Assembly (NCBI GenBank): GCA_000827265.1
Contig: KN834779.1
Span: forward strand, 436,969-500,968
DNA length: 64,000 nucleotides
From: Collybiopsis luxurians FD-317 M1
Lineage: Eukaryota > Basidiomycota > Agaricomycetes > Agaricales > Omphalotaceae
Direction: 5' to 3'
The position numbers were made by a program, and so were the translations under genes. The notes beneath the pieces are model-generated. The model did no database searches and was not told the origin of the DNA. It saw only the letters and a program-made list of their open reading frames with translations. How positions within the stretch are numbered: position 1 is the first letter of the stretch; each line of letters opens with the position of its first letter. Shown here piece after piece: positions 33,932 through 45,950 of the stretch.

Positions 33932-36887
33932 ATGGACGCGATCCGTGTATCCAAGGCAAATATCTAGCTTTTTGCGTTGAAATAGTGGTTTTCAGTTTGC
34001 CAATAGGTTGAACATGTCCTGTGTACAAAGAATGGCTCGACCCTATCTGGAACCATCCATCTAACAGCTCATCATCTCATATTTCGATACGACGGGGGAA
34101 AAGAGAATGAGATGTGGGTGAGTATCGGATAAATTTCAACTCTACCGCCCATTTAACCCTTCAATTCCACAGGTTCCATACCCTTTAATCTCTCAAGTAA
34201 CACGTTTACCGCAGACCCTTCAGGGGCAATCTCCTCTAACTGTTCATTGTCGGACCTTCGAGACCTTTTCGCTTCATTTTTCGGCTGAATCAGATGCCAT
34301 TGATGTCTTTGAAAGCGTTAAGGAACTCACAGTGGCTAGTAGGTGTCAGCCCTCATTCTCAAACCTCTCAGCTCACCATCTTCACAGCTTCCGTCTTCCA
34401 GCTATACGCCTTCTTCTATTCACCCAATCCGCCACTACCGACTTCGAATGGGTGGTCTATCTATTCCCCCAGAGATGAATTTGGTAGGATGGGTATCGGC
34501 ACACGCACGAAAGCGTGGCGCTTCACGGACGTCAACAAAGACTACTCTGTGCGTGGTTCTGCGTAACATTCACCGGCTCACTTACCGATGCCTCTCAGGG
34601 CCTCTAGCTCTGCCCTACATACCCTGCAAAGCTAATCGTCCCGACCAAGATCAGTGATACGACGTTGCAGTATGCATCCAAATACCGCAGCAAGTGCCGA
34701 ATACCAGCATTGACTTACTTGCATTGGTCAAACTTTGTCTGTTCCGCCTCTTTTTTATGCTATCCGATTCTCATGTCTCTGTAGGCAAGTATTACGAGGT
34801 GCAGTCAACCTATGGTTGGAATCACCCAGAATAGATCAATCCAGGATGAAAAATTCATCGAGGCTGTATTTCAAACTCACGTTTCTCCAGAGTCCAGGGT
34901 TTCTAATACAATCGTCTATGGTGCTACTACGACCAATCTGATCATCGATGCAAGACCTACCGCGAACGCGGTGGCCAATACCGCCAAAGGGGCCGGGACG
35001 GAAAACATGGATCATTACAAGGATGCTAAAAAGGTTTACTTGGGGATTGACCACATCCACGCCATGCGAGAGTCCCTTGCAAAAGTTGTCGAGACCTTGC
35101 GGGAGGCTGACACCCTTCTCGCTAGCATAAACAGTGACCTTTCGGAACAAGTATCTGGGGTCTCCGTCCTTGATCGAGGCGCCCTTCGTCGTTCGGGTTG
35201 GCTACGACACATCTCTGCCATTTTGGAAGGGACCGTCCTTATCACACGCAATATTCATATCAATTCTTCTCATGTCCTCATACATTGTTCAGACGGCTGG
35301 GATCGGACATCCCAGCTATCATCACTCTCGCAGCTCTGTCTTGACCCTTACTATCGCACACTCAAAGGGTTTGAAATTTTGATCGAAAAAGATTGGTTAT
35401 CCTTTGGATACAAATTCTTGGATCGATGTGGGCATTTGTCTTCGGACAAGTTCTTCGTGTCCAACACAGAGTTTAGTGGTAGCGGCGGAGGTGCTGATGC
35501 TGCACAAGCGTTCCTCGCCTCGATGCAAAATCGTTTTACGAGCCAGAACCATGTGAAAGAAACGTCTCCGGTCTTCCACCAATTTTTAGAATCTGTTCGT
35601 CAAATTCAAAGACAGTTTCCCGAACGCTTCGAATTCAACGAACGGTTCTTGCATCAGCTGTACTACCATACCTACTCGTGCCAGTTTGGTACATTTGTGT
35701 TCAATTGCGAGAGGGAACGTAAGGTAGGAGATGGTAGCGGACCTCCGCCTTGCGACCGCACAGTCAGTGTGTGGGACTTCCTCAATTCGCCTTCGGAGAT
35801 GGAGCAAAACTTGAATCCGTCTTACGATCCTTCACTCGACGATCGCGCTAGTCGAGCTCCTGGCGCAGATATGGGTGTCTTGACTCCGAATCCTAAAGAT
35901 GTTCGCTTTTGGCATGAACTCTACGGTCGCACAGACGAAGAAATGAACGGGCGTCAAATCCCTGTTGCTGTTCGTCCAGAACTTGTTGGACCTATAGAGG
36001 GCTCAGAGGATGATCCTGTCAATCGCGCCTCTACGCCTTCAAATGTTCCTCTACCGCCCTCTCCGTCCAAAACTCCGATGTCAAATTCCCAGCCACTTCC
36101 TCGGAATCCACCGCCAAATCCGTTGCTGGACTCCGACGAGCTGTCTTCATCCGTTCCCGAGCTTGCGTCGCTCAATATCAGTGGATCTAATCGCGAGAGC
36201 TTCCGACCGTTTTCGTCCACCTCGTCTTCGTTTTCTATGAAACCTCAGGTGCCGTCGTCCAATTCGGATCCCTCTCAGCCTTCGAGGCCTCTTGCGATTT
36301 CAAAAGCTCAAGAGTTTTTTGTTGGTGGTGGGGTCAAATCAGTATGGGGTAAGCTATCCTCGAATGCCTCCGCCGCTTTCTCGGCTGTTCAGGGAGCTTA
36401 CGACGGTGTTGCTCGAGATTTGAACACGAGGAGCGGCCCAGCTTCGCCTGTTCCCTCAAAATCGGAAGAGATGAACATTCGGTCTCATTTACCGAGCTGG
36501 GGAGAGGAAGCGCATACGATATCATCGTCATCGTCCCCACCGTCTTCTGCTTCGTTCAGTCTTCCCACTGTCAGGAATCCGTGGGCCACAGTCAATACGA
36601 GTAGACCCTCGGCAACTTCTGTATTTTCATCGTACGAGAATCCATGGGGCCAGTCGGAAGAATCCGCTTTGACTTCGACTTCCACCGGAGGGGAAAATAC
36701 TACCCTTTCCAGCCCTCTTCCAGCTGACCCTACCGTCTCCCATCCGCCAACTTTGCGGACTGCCACTATCTCACGATCTCAGTCGGTCGCATCCGCAAGA
36801 GTGGGAGGAGAAACAGATGCGGACAAAAGCAGCTCATCTTCATCGCTCTCTGCTTCGAGCGACCCTCTTGGAGTCGGACTGTCGTGA
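33932..36887 (+). CDS. YMR1: myotubularin-type phosphoinositide 3-phosphatase
   Basis: Removes the 3-phosphate from PI3P and PI(3,5)P2 on endosomes and vacuoles. Exons 33932-33955, 34007-34117, 34173-34338, 34388-34548, 34608-34736 and 34785-36887 give 897 residues. PH-GRAM at about 1-100 (GTIHLTAHHLIFRYDGG). GWSIYSPRDEFGRMGIG, TYPAKLIVPTKISDTTLQYASKYRSKCRIPAL and RCSQPMVGITQ lead to the catalytic HCSDGWDRTSQL with Cys 365 and the CX5R Arg, so it should be active. The last 300 residues are Ser/Pro-rich and probably disordered. Intron 1 may start GC (AAG|GCAAAT); a GT donor 9 nt upstream also keeps frame but drops VSK. Confidence 0.93.
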
Positions 36888-37042
36888 TATTCCTGTACAT
36901 TTCTTGGTGGCAGCTGTAATTTAGATTTGTCTATAAACTTTGAGTACATAGATCTTGAGCAATTGAAACGTGTGCACCGTACATAAGTGGTTAGAGATCA
37001 CGCCATAATGCGACCACTGATTTTACATAATGTGAACTGAGA

Positions 37043-37050
37043 TATAAAAA
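37043..37050 (+). promoter_or_regulatory. TATA box of SAM synthetase
   Basis: TATAAAAA sits 82 bp before the start codon, followed by CCTTTCCC pyrimidine tracts, a strong-promoter layout. Confidence 0.5.
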
Positions 37051-37124
37051 GTTAGAACTCGTACCACAGACTTATCGTTTCCCATCTTCCCAGTTCCCTT
37101 TCCCTTTCCGTCTCTGCATTGATA

Positions 37125-38585
37125 ATGACTGCCAACGGACGTTTTCACTCTGCGCTCACCCCTGGACACTTTTTGTTCACCTCTGAGTCTGTTGGTGAAG
37201 GTCATCCCGGTTCGTATTGAAAAATCGGATCGAAAAGGAAAATTTTTTTTCTCAAACTTGCCGTTTTAGATAAAATCTGTGACCAAGTGTCCGATGCCAT
37301 TGTAAGGCTTTCGTGTTTCTTTATATGATGCTACAGAACACTGATACCATTTTTGTTCTAGCTCGATGCTTGCCTCGAGCAAGACCCATGGTCCAAAGTT
37401 GGCTGTGAGACTGCCTCCAAGACCGGCATGATTATGGTCTTTGGAGAAATCACGACCAAGGCAAAACTAGACTATCAGAAAATTATTCGGGAAACTATCC
37501 GGGATATTGGGTACGACGACTCTTCAAAGGGATTCGACTACAAGACCTGCAACATCCTCGTTGCAATTGAGCAGCAGTCCCCCGACATTGCTCAAGGTCT
37601 TGACCACGGTTCTCTCGAGAGCCACGGTGCCGGTGACCAAGGAATCATGTTCGGTTACGCTACCGACGAGACTGAGGAGCTAATGCCTCTCACTGTCGTG
37701 CTTTCACACAAGCTCAACCGTGCTTTGGCTGATGCCCGTCGTACCGGTCTCCTCCCATGGGTCCTGCCGGATACCAAGACCCAGGTAACAATCGAATACA
37801 AGAAGGACGGCGGCGCAACCATCCCTGTCCGTGTGGATACTGTCGTCATTTCTACCCAGCACACCGAGGATATTAGTCTTGAGACCCTCAGGAAGGAGAT
37901 CCTCCAGAAAATTGTCAAGGCCGTCATCCCTGCCAACCTCCTTGACGAGCGAACTGTGTACCATGTACGTGTCATCCATTTATGACTCGATTTATTCCCA
38001 CTAATTTATTTTTTTTCCAACAGCTCAACCCTACCGGTCGTTTCGTGATTGGTGGACCTCAGGGTGATGCTGGCTTGACTGGCCGTAAGATCATTGTCGA
38101 CTCTTACGGAGGATGGGGTGCCCACGGAGGAGGAGCCTTCTCCGGAAAGGACTGGTCCAAGGTCGACCGATCTGCTGCATACACCGCTCGTTGGATTGGT
38201 GGGTCATCTTTCTCCATGTCTTGTCGTCAGCAGCTAACATTCCCTTTCAGCTAAGTCCCTCGTCGCCAACAAGCTTGCCCGCCGTGCCCTCGTTCAGGTC
38301 TCTTACGCCATCGGTGTTGCGGAACCTCTCTCCATCTATGTCGATACCTACGGAACTGGAAAGAAGTCTGATGAGGAACTCGTCGAGGTCATCCGTAACA
38401 ACTGGGATCTCCGACCTGGTATCATGGTCCGTGAGCTCGACCTCCAACGCCCCAAATACAAGAAGACCGCATGCTACGGTCACTTTGGTATGATGTTTAT
38501 GTTACCGACCAAACACGTCACGCTTACATGTTTTCTAGGTAACCCCGATTACACATGGGAGAAGGTCAAGGCACTCAAACTGTAA
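37125..38585 (+). CDS. SAM1: S-adenosylmethionine synthetase
   Basis: Makes AdoMet from methionine and ATP (EC 2.5.1.6) in the cytosol. Exons 37125-37209, 37270-37301, 37362-37964, 38024-38198, 38251-38487 and 38539-38585 give 392 residues, the family length. [31 protein letters not shown] is the N-terminal signature. [16 protein letters not shown] is the first PROSITE motif, and [34 protein letters not shown] holds the phosphate-binding loop and second motif. All appear intact. Codon use is strongly biased (CTC, GTC, AAG), as expected for high expression. It converges with the phosphatase gene 389 bp away. Confidence 0.97.
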
Positions 38586-38974
38586 TGATTTCATGTTTCG
38601 CAACTTTTGCTCTCGTATATCATCAACTGTATCACACTATCGCATCACCTCGCATTGGAAGTTCATCCTTCCGCCATTCGCTATCATTGCACTGTCTCTC
38701 TAGATTCCCGTTCACTATCATTATATCCCACTAAAAATTTCTTGGATTGTAGCTTGGTCTTAAACGTCGTATAATTACCGTAGTTAAGTAGTTCAAAATA
38801 CACCGCGTTCAACCGCGCTCTATATATGTAATGATGTTGGTGTTGGCCTGATGGCCTAAATCTATCTACAGTTCTTTAAACTGGACGTCGGGTCGGTTCT
38901 CATCGAATCGACACCATATTGCGAGGCGCAACCTGAAAATCATGAGGACCTGCGCAATGCCAAAAATTTATTCC
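38586..38974. other. 3' intergenic between convergent genes
   Basis: Presumed 3' UTRs of SAM synthetase and the histidine phosphatase gene. No other feature is seen. Confidence 0.4.
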
Positions 38975-39683
38975 TCAGACGTACCATTCTGCGTTATTCA
39001 ACTGACGTGCAACCATCGGTCCCCGCTTCTCACTGTGCCAATAGAGAATCTTCTCATACAATTCGCACATGAAGATGTTATGGCTAACGATTACGACGTG
39101 CGGCAAATCTGGTGGAACGTTCTTGGGCGAATTATTACTCCTCCATCGCTCGGCGTCAAATTCTTCAGGTCCTTCTATGGTATCAGCTCCGTAAACTGAC
39201 ATACAAGATAGAAGGAATGATTTCGCTCGCTCCGCTACATGTTCCAAACTCTCTCCGCCGCCTCCTGGAGTATGATTCCGGTCAGTGTAGCCTTTGGGCT
39301 CAAGAATCGTTGGTCCCTTGAGCTCCGCGGCAGCTTGTCGCTCTTGGCCTTGCCTAAACAACACTTGCGCGACTGTCCCGTACTTTTGTTCCTGCAAAAC
39401 TTCGTGCTGGACAACGGGTGGATGATGGTGGTTGTTCTCGGAGAGGATTTGCGCCGTGTCTGCGGCGCGACTAAGAGGAGAGGACATGAGTGCGTCGATG
39501 CGGACGTCGGACCATGCTTCGCCTAGATGCTGAGCTTGGGTGCGTCCCGTCATTGTAAGTGGACTGTTTGGACCTGCATGCCAACCTTGGATGTTGCTTT
39601 TTGACTGGCATTAAGATGGTAAACTTCGGATTGAATGGAAGATGGAGATAGGCTCATACCTGACCGTGTCTTACGAGAGACAT
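38975..39683 (-). CDS. histidine phosphatase superfamily protein (phosphoglycerate mutase-like)
   Basis: Exons 39660-39683 and 38975-39604 give 217 residues. The first exon encodes only MSLVRHGQ, which contains the catalytic RHG. NIQGWHAGPNSPLTMTGRTQAQHLG follows, then MSSPLSRAADTAQIL, a conserved Glu region (LQEQKYGTVAQ), GGGESLEHVAERA and the second catalytic His in VVIVSHNIFM. The pattern is of the broad-specificity branch, not of glycolytic mutase. The substrate cannot be told. The start is the only ATG before RHG in this frame; a short upstream exon is not excluded. Confidence 0.85.
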
Positions 39684-40427
39684 GACTAGACATTTCCATG
39701 GCTTTGGATTTCCGTGCGTCTCTCGAGGCGGTCCCCTGACTGCGAATGCCGCAGGAATCTGGACGGAAATAGTGGTGGATTTGTCCATTGGGCTTCGGAC
39801 AGAGGAGGCAAGTAAAGAACGTGGTATGAAAGAGTGGCAATTGGAGTAAACGATCAATAAGTTAGTTGTTAATGGGGGTGTAGAGGAAAGAGAAGTTGTT
39901 ATAATTTCGAAAACCGGAATCTATCGGAAGTACCTTGGAACTCGAGCTCCACCGGCCTCCGAACTCCTCTTGAAGCTTCCATTGCCAAGGCACAGATAAA
40001 CCAACAGCATCCGAAGTAATATCCCACCTTACATGGGGAACCAGGGATGTTCTAAAACAGCCTTTATTGCAGTCTTTCTGTCAGTAATTTATCCGCCTCA
40101 TCGTCGACTCACCTTTGTCCAAGGCCTTTCGATCACTGAGCCTTCACCGGCGTGCTAATTGAACGAAGCTGGCCGTGAGAAGAGCTTCTGAAGGAATGGA
40201 TAAGTTGTCCTGCCCTTTGCTGCTCTTCGATGCTTTCAGGTTAGCCATCGCCTTCAAAGCACAGCGACCTGTCTTAAAAGGCGGAGCTAGAATGACAATG
40301 TAGCGGAAGTTTGGGGATTTACCATGGACTACCTCCAGGGACTCAACCCCCGCCCAGCTCTAAGAATCAAGATGGCTCACGGTTGGTGCTCATGCAGAGA
40401 TATAGAGCGCGCGAAGCACCGAATACA
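39684..40427. other. intergenic, no gene seen
   Basis: Contains the phosphatase promoter and unidentified sequence. Open frames are under 100 codons and lack motifs. Confidence 0.4.
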
Positions 40428-41735
40428 CTACATAGTGGGCTCGAAACACATCCTGTCATTGTCCACTTCCAGTACACCTATGTTCCGCAACTTCGGCAGC
40501 AAATCCCCCATACGGTGTAGTATGCTTCGATCGAACTCGCCCAGCCGGTCCTGCCATGGATGATACCTCAACATGGAGGCGCTATATCCAAATGAACCGA
40601 AACGATTTGTACATCTCAAGTGTACTCTGTCAAGTAATCCGAGTTCAAACCATTCCTATTTAGCGGACTGTAGGGTAGAGCTGTAGACGAAGGCATTGAA
40701 ATCAATACAAATTTCGCGGATAGAGTCAGGGAGGGCAGGTATTAAATGAGCAAAGAAATGAATGAGGGAATCCAAATTCTTTTGCAAACAAGAAAATAGA
40801 AGCTGTCGCATCTCCGTTCCTTTTGTGGCAGCAATCACATCTGCGGATGTATATGTTTATAATCAGAAATTTGGATGTTGGAGAGACTTGCCTGATTGTA
40901 AAGAAACACCTATTGGTAAACTCCCATCATCGACGTCTAGAACGACGAAAGTATTGGTCCCTAATCCTCTCCAAAGAACGGTTCGATTACTCTCCCTAAG
41001 GTTATTCCAGAATTCCAAGATAATGACAGGCAAGGGTGGAGAACGTGGAGAAAGCTCTAATCCCAGTCCAATAGCGCGTAGGAAAATCTTGTCACAATGC
41101 GTACGCAATCCTCAATGAGGGGGCAGAATGAGTGCCCGATTCATATCTTGAATGGGATCAGAGCTTGTCAGTGACCAGGAAGTGAATGCAAAAAACTTCA
41201 AGCGCGTTAAAGACAATAACATCCTCTGAAACGACTGGAAGCTTCCAGGCTGCGTAAAATAAACCGACTGAATCCAAAGTTCGTTCAACTTGTCAGCCAG
41301 ATTCATCCCGATAGCCTGAGAAAATTCGGGGCGAGGGAGATCCATCCTGATTTCAGAAACCGTCGGTACATTTTGCAGAATGAATAGCATGGCAGAGACG
41401 TGCTCATCCACAAATTGGGAGGAATCAAAGTCCACTGTCTTCACAAACTTTCCAAAGTGCACGGTTTTTGGATCGCGCAGAAGGGCATGAATTCGAAAAA
41501 GCAAGGGAGAAGGGAGGAAGCTAGATCCAAGCATTCTGTTCCTGACAGTCAATGTGTGAAAGATGTGAGGCCGAGTCATGGCCGCAAAGTCCTTGCACAC
41601 CAGCGCCGCATTCTTGAGCGAATCAAAGTCATCGCTGAGGCCGGAGATGACGAGTTCACAAATTCCGTCTGGGAACTGGCGGTCATCGAGAAGGGAACTC
41701 AGATCACTGGTCTGAGTTGCTGTTGGGTAAATCAT
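40428..41735 (-). pseudogene. F-box family pseudogene E
   Basis: The F-box (FPDGICELVISGLSDDFDSLKNAALVCKDFAAMTRPHIF) and 200 residues are open from 41735 to 41115. A TGA at 41112-41114 interrupts the conserved block after ILPPH; reading continues in the same frame to IFLRAIGLGLELSPRSPPLPVIILEFW. The second exon has another in-frame TAG (near 40,673) between DFNAFVYSSTL and WFELGLLDRVHLRCTNRF. Two in-frame stops in otherwise conserved text indicate recent loss. A shortened F-box-only protein of 207 residues could still be made. Confidence 0.75.
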
Positions 41736-41924
41736 GCTTTAGCGCCCCACCCGGGCCCATCAAGCGCTCAGCGCGGCCACAGCACCGCTGTGCTCTTTGC
41801 GCGATTGCTTTGACAATACAAGCGTCGTTGCCTCAGACTAGTGTTCAGAAACCTCCCATTAAGCACTTTGTAGGTGATAAACTTCTCATACTCACCACAT
41901 ATTGAAATCGATACCTTACAGTCA

Positions 41925-43336
41925 ATGCCTTTGGAATTGAGGCTCAAGTTGCTGACAGGCCCTTTGAGCAGCTCGCTACGTCGCCTCACTAAACATATTG
42001 TCCGAAAAACCTACCAATGCTCGTTTCCATTTCCAAACGAGATTTATGCACTCATCTTCGAGCATCTCACCGATAATTTGTCCACGCTCAAGAATGTATC
42101 ATTGGTATGCAGAGGCTTTGCCGTAATGGCCAAACCGTTAATTTTTCGAGACATACGGCTACCGTTCATATGGCAATCTCATGATACTTTCTATCCCCTA
42201 GTGAAGCGTTTTTGGCGCCTTATACTTGCCCATCCGGGCATAGCAGATTCTGTTCGAATGCTTGAAATCTCTGCCTATGAAATGTCTTCGAAGGAACTCG
42301 AACAATTGGATCTTATCCTGGCACAGTTGCACCGTCTCAAGGAAATATGGATGGATGGGCCCAAAATCCATCATCTTCAAACAATCGGAAGATCCTTCAG
42401 TGATACATTGAGAGAACTTCATTGTTCAGATGTATATCTTGATTCACCCGCAGACTTCGAGGTATTTCAAGCTATGCTTAACTCATTGGTTGTTCTGAAG
42501 GTGCTTGTTCTGGATGCAACAATATCAAGAGATGCAGAACGACCATTGATTCTTCCCCATTCGCTGAAAATTGCATCTTTTGAGCGCGTGGACATAACCA
42601 TGTTGCATTGCATTGGACTTGGTCTGGCAATGTCTTCGAATCCACCAATACTGCGTGCTATTTTGCTGGAGTTGACACTGAATGGCAATTGGCAAAACTG
42701 GTTGAAGGAGAACCCAGATTCTCATATCCATTGGAACACTCTTAGTATCAGTGACACCCTGGTTGTTTTGCAGGTTGGTGCCAGTGTCGAAGGTATTACT
42801 GGGCCCCAATCCCAAGGTAGGTGGCCTTTCGCTTTCACCCAATGCCTTTTCAGTCTGAAGATGCCGATCTAGCCTTGATCACTCCCATAAAAGACATGAG
42901 GGTATCGCAAGTCATGTTTGCCTTTAATTCCAGAATAACCCTTGCGTCCTTCCTAAATCACTTCATCCCTAAGCTATCAGCCACAGTACATGACATCTAC
43001 ATTGATATCAATGCAAATTGCATGACACTTGGCGACGAGTCTGTGCTCATGCTTATGGAGACGCAATTCACCTACGCATGGTCCAAGCTGGATTCTCTCC
43101 TCGTTCACAGGTATGAGCAGGGCCTGTTGACCCGGATCCGCTTCAGATGCACTTCTCGCACAGGCTCATTCGGATACGGGGGATCTTTTGGAAAACTGGT
43201 TGTCAATACTCCCGTGAGGTTTTATCCCACCGACCGAAGGATCTTGTTACAGATCGAGGTCTTACTACCTAGAGCTAAAAGCTTGGGTTTCTTGGAGGTT
43301 GACCATGTCACAAAATATTTCGAGCATTCTCTGTGA
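41925..43336 (+). CDS. F-box family protein F
   Basis: Exons 41925-42816 and 42873-43336 give 451 residues. MPLELRLKLL fixes the start against copies B and C. F-box at about 35-80 (CSFPFPNEIYALIFEHLTDNLSTLKNVSLVCRGFAVMAKP; the usual CRDFAAM reads CRGFAVM). Middle: LHRLKEIWMDGPKIHHLQTI, LRELHCSDVYL, GLAMSSNPPILRAILLEL. C-terminal module: ALITPIKDMRVSQVMFAFN, IHDIYIDINAN-type helix, RCTSRTGSFGYGGSF, GFLEVDHVTKYFEHSL. It lies on the opposite strand to A-C and starts 190 bp from pseudogene E, head to head. Confidence 0.87.
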
Positions 43337-44007
43337 TGGCTTTTGTACGATACTCACTTTTTTCTTCATGATTTATCCTTCGAACCTCTTATTTGGTCCC
43401 TCCGAACCATCTTTAGCTTATTACTACTAATACTGTATATACTAGAAATGCTCAAGTTGTACTTTTCGTAGTGTATCTATAGAGTGTATCTGCCCAGAGT
43501 CGGACAGACAAAGACATGTCAAGCGAGAATAAGCTGAAGAGCTGCAGACCTTTCAAAATACTCAGTCAGACCTTGTTCAAGATCTGAGTCCCGCAAACTG
43601 TCAGAGTCTGAAATTTCAAAAAAAGCCTCGACCGAGATAGCGCAGTTTAGGATATTTTCCTTCGACAAATTACCATATCGTCCCTGCAAGATATGAAGGC
43701 AAGAAGTTGCCTCAACTCATGCGTATGTGATCAGTATATATACGTATGTCCAGTATCATATCATACAACCCTCGGAAACCTTGTAGGCTGTATTTCTACC
43801 TGCATCCTTCATGAAGGCCGCAGACCTTTGAAGTCACGGTTTCTGATCTGATTTAGCGCCCACCGACTCGGAGCACCTCCATAAAGTTGTTGTGTACTCA
43901 AGCATCGTTACTGCAAAGAGAGTGTTCAAAAAGACTTCCCATTAGACTCCAAGTAGGTGATAATCTTGTTATAGGGATTGCTTGCTAAAATTGACATTCC
44001 AAAGTCA
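43337..44007. other. flank repeated downstream of F-box G
   Basis: Decayed matches link 43,440-43,800 with 45,505-45,860, for example CATATCATACAACCCT near 43,750 and TTATATCATACAACCCTTG near 45,825. Genes F and G with their 3' flanks therefore form a tandem duplication. No other gene is seen. Confidence 0.5.
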
Positions 44008-45331
44008 ATGCCTTCAGAATTGATTCGCTCGGGCCCTTTGAATAGGTCTGTACGTCGTTTCACTAAACGCATCCTTCGAAAGACCATCAAAAAATACTAC
44101 TGTTCGTTTCCGAACGAGATCTTTGCACTCATCTTCGGGCATCTTGTCGATGACCTGCCCTCGCTCAAGAATATATCGCTGGTATGCAGAGACTTCGCCG
44201 CGATGGCCAGGCCATTTGTTTTTCGAGACATACGCCGACCGTACAAGCGGTATTTGATTGCTACGACCGATTCTCTAGTGAAGCGTTTTTGGCGCTTTAT
44301 AAGAGCTCATCCGAACATGACAGATTTTGTTCGAACGCTCCAATTCTCTGCATATGCAATGTCTTGGCGGGATCTTGGACGATTAGATTTCATCCTGGCT
44401 CATTTGCAACTGCTCCAAGAGATCTGCATGGATCACCCGAAAATCCGTCACTTACAAGCAATCGAAAGATTCTTCAGCAATACATTGAAAGAACTTCATT
44501 GTTTGGACGTAGTTCTTGATACACCTGCACACTTTGAGGCATTTCAAAATATGCCCAACTCATTGATTGCTTTGGAAGTGCTCGTCCTGAATGTAGCCAT
44601 ATACGAAGATGCAGAGCGACCATTGATTTTTCCTTGCACGCTAAATTTCATGTCTTTGAAGCGTACAGACATGATCTTGCTGAGTTGTGTTAAACTCGGT
44701 CTCGCTGTGTCTTCGAATCTACCAAAACTCCGGGTCCTTTTGCTCGAGTTCATAAGTTGGGACGGTGATTGGAGTCGCTGGTTGGAGGAAAATTCAGACC
44801 GTCAAAGTAATTGGAGCCCTCTCAGCATCAGTGGCACTTTGGTTGTTTTTAACGCCGATACATTTTACCTCGATAAACCCCATTCTAAACGTAAGTAGCA
44901 TATGCTCTCCCCGGATGTCATTTTAGTCTAAAGACACCGATTCAGTTTTGTTAACTCTCTTGAATGAAATGAGGGTATCGCAAGACATGCTTGCCTTTAC
45001 AGTCAGACCAAACCTAACCTCCTTCCTTACCGAGTTCATCATGGACCTTCCGGAAATACTGGACGAAATTTACATTGACATCGATCTATCACCAAAACTG
45101 AATGATTTTCTGCTTGTACATTTGCGGTATGAATTGTTCGGGCTCAAAGTTCTCCTCGTTCGCAGGTTTGAGCAGAGTCTATTGTCGTGGATCCTCCTCA
45201 AATGCACTTTTGGGCGTACAGACCCATTCATCATCGACGAGCCTCCCACGGGGTTCTATAGCCTCGGTCGAACTATTTTGAATCAGATCGAAGGTATACC
45301 ACCTAATGTGAAACACTTGAAATTTCCTTGA
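44008..45331 (+). CDS. F-box family protein G, C-terminus frameshifted
   Basis: Exons 44008-44890 and 44946-45331 give 422 residues. F-box at about 33-72 (YCSFPNEIFALIFGHLVDDLPSLKNISLVCRDFAAMARP). The middle is well conserved (LQEICMDHPKIRHLQAIERFFSNTLKELHCLDV). The C-terminal module is more diverged (LLNEMRVSQDMLAF, KCTFGRTDPF) and lacks FGYGGSF. At the end the frame reads HLKFP then stop, while the next frame continues as FLEVDQVIEYFEPSLLT, so one extra base near 45,320 removes the last 17 or so residues. It may be on its way to a pseudogene. The 5' 150 bp are the closest relatives of the F-box piece at 3862-4020. Confidence 0.75.
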
Positions 45332-45950
45332 GGTTGACCAGGTCATAGAATATTTCGAGCCTTCGCTCTTGACGTGAGGCTCGGTTTCCTGAATCGCAGT
45401 GTATGCTTTGAAGCTCCATTTCTACCAGGGTTTTGGAGTCTCCGAGACATCTGTCTTATTGCTACGCCTCTGCATTGTTGCTGCGCCTGTGTCTTGTTGC
45501 TACGGCTGTATCTTATGTACCTATAGAACGGATCTGCCCAGCCACCACTGACGGAGATGCGCTAGGCTAGAACATTTGCAAGCTCTGCATACTCGCCAAC
45601 ATGTAGAGTCAGTAGAGACGGAAAAGGCTCGCTTTACAACGGCCTCCCGCACGTTTTCGAAGGCTGGACCGTCGGACAATGCTCAGCTAAGATTACACAG
45701 CCAGAGTCATTCTCCTCGAAAATTGACCGTACTGCGTTCTTCACACAACCACGAGATGTAAAAGCAAGAAAATTGATTTAATCCATGCATTTGTGTGATC
45801 GTACGTCATTATACTGTGTCCAGCATTATATCATACAACCCTTGAAATTCTTCGAAACCGCATATCTACACCATGATACCTCTACGTAAATTCAGGATTT
45901 AGAAGACTGGGCTCTGGAGACTCGGTAAAATGACAGGCTCACTGAAGGCT
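45332..45950. other. duplicated 3' flank of F-box G
   Basis: See the match with 43,440-43,800. A short repeat of GTTGCTACG/GTTGCTGCG units lies at about 45,450-45,505. No gene is seen. Confidence 0.45.

Noticed and set aside
33784..34011. 75-codon frame before myotubularin
   Set aside because: It overlaps the real first exon in another frame and ends inside intron 1.
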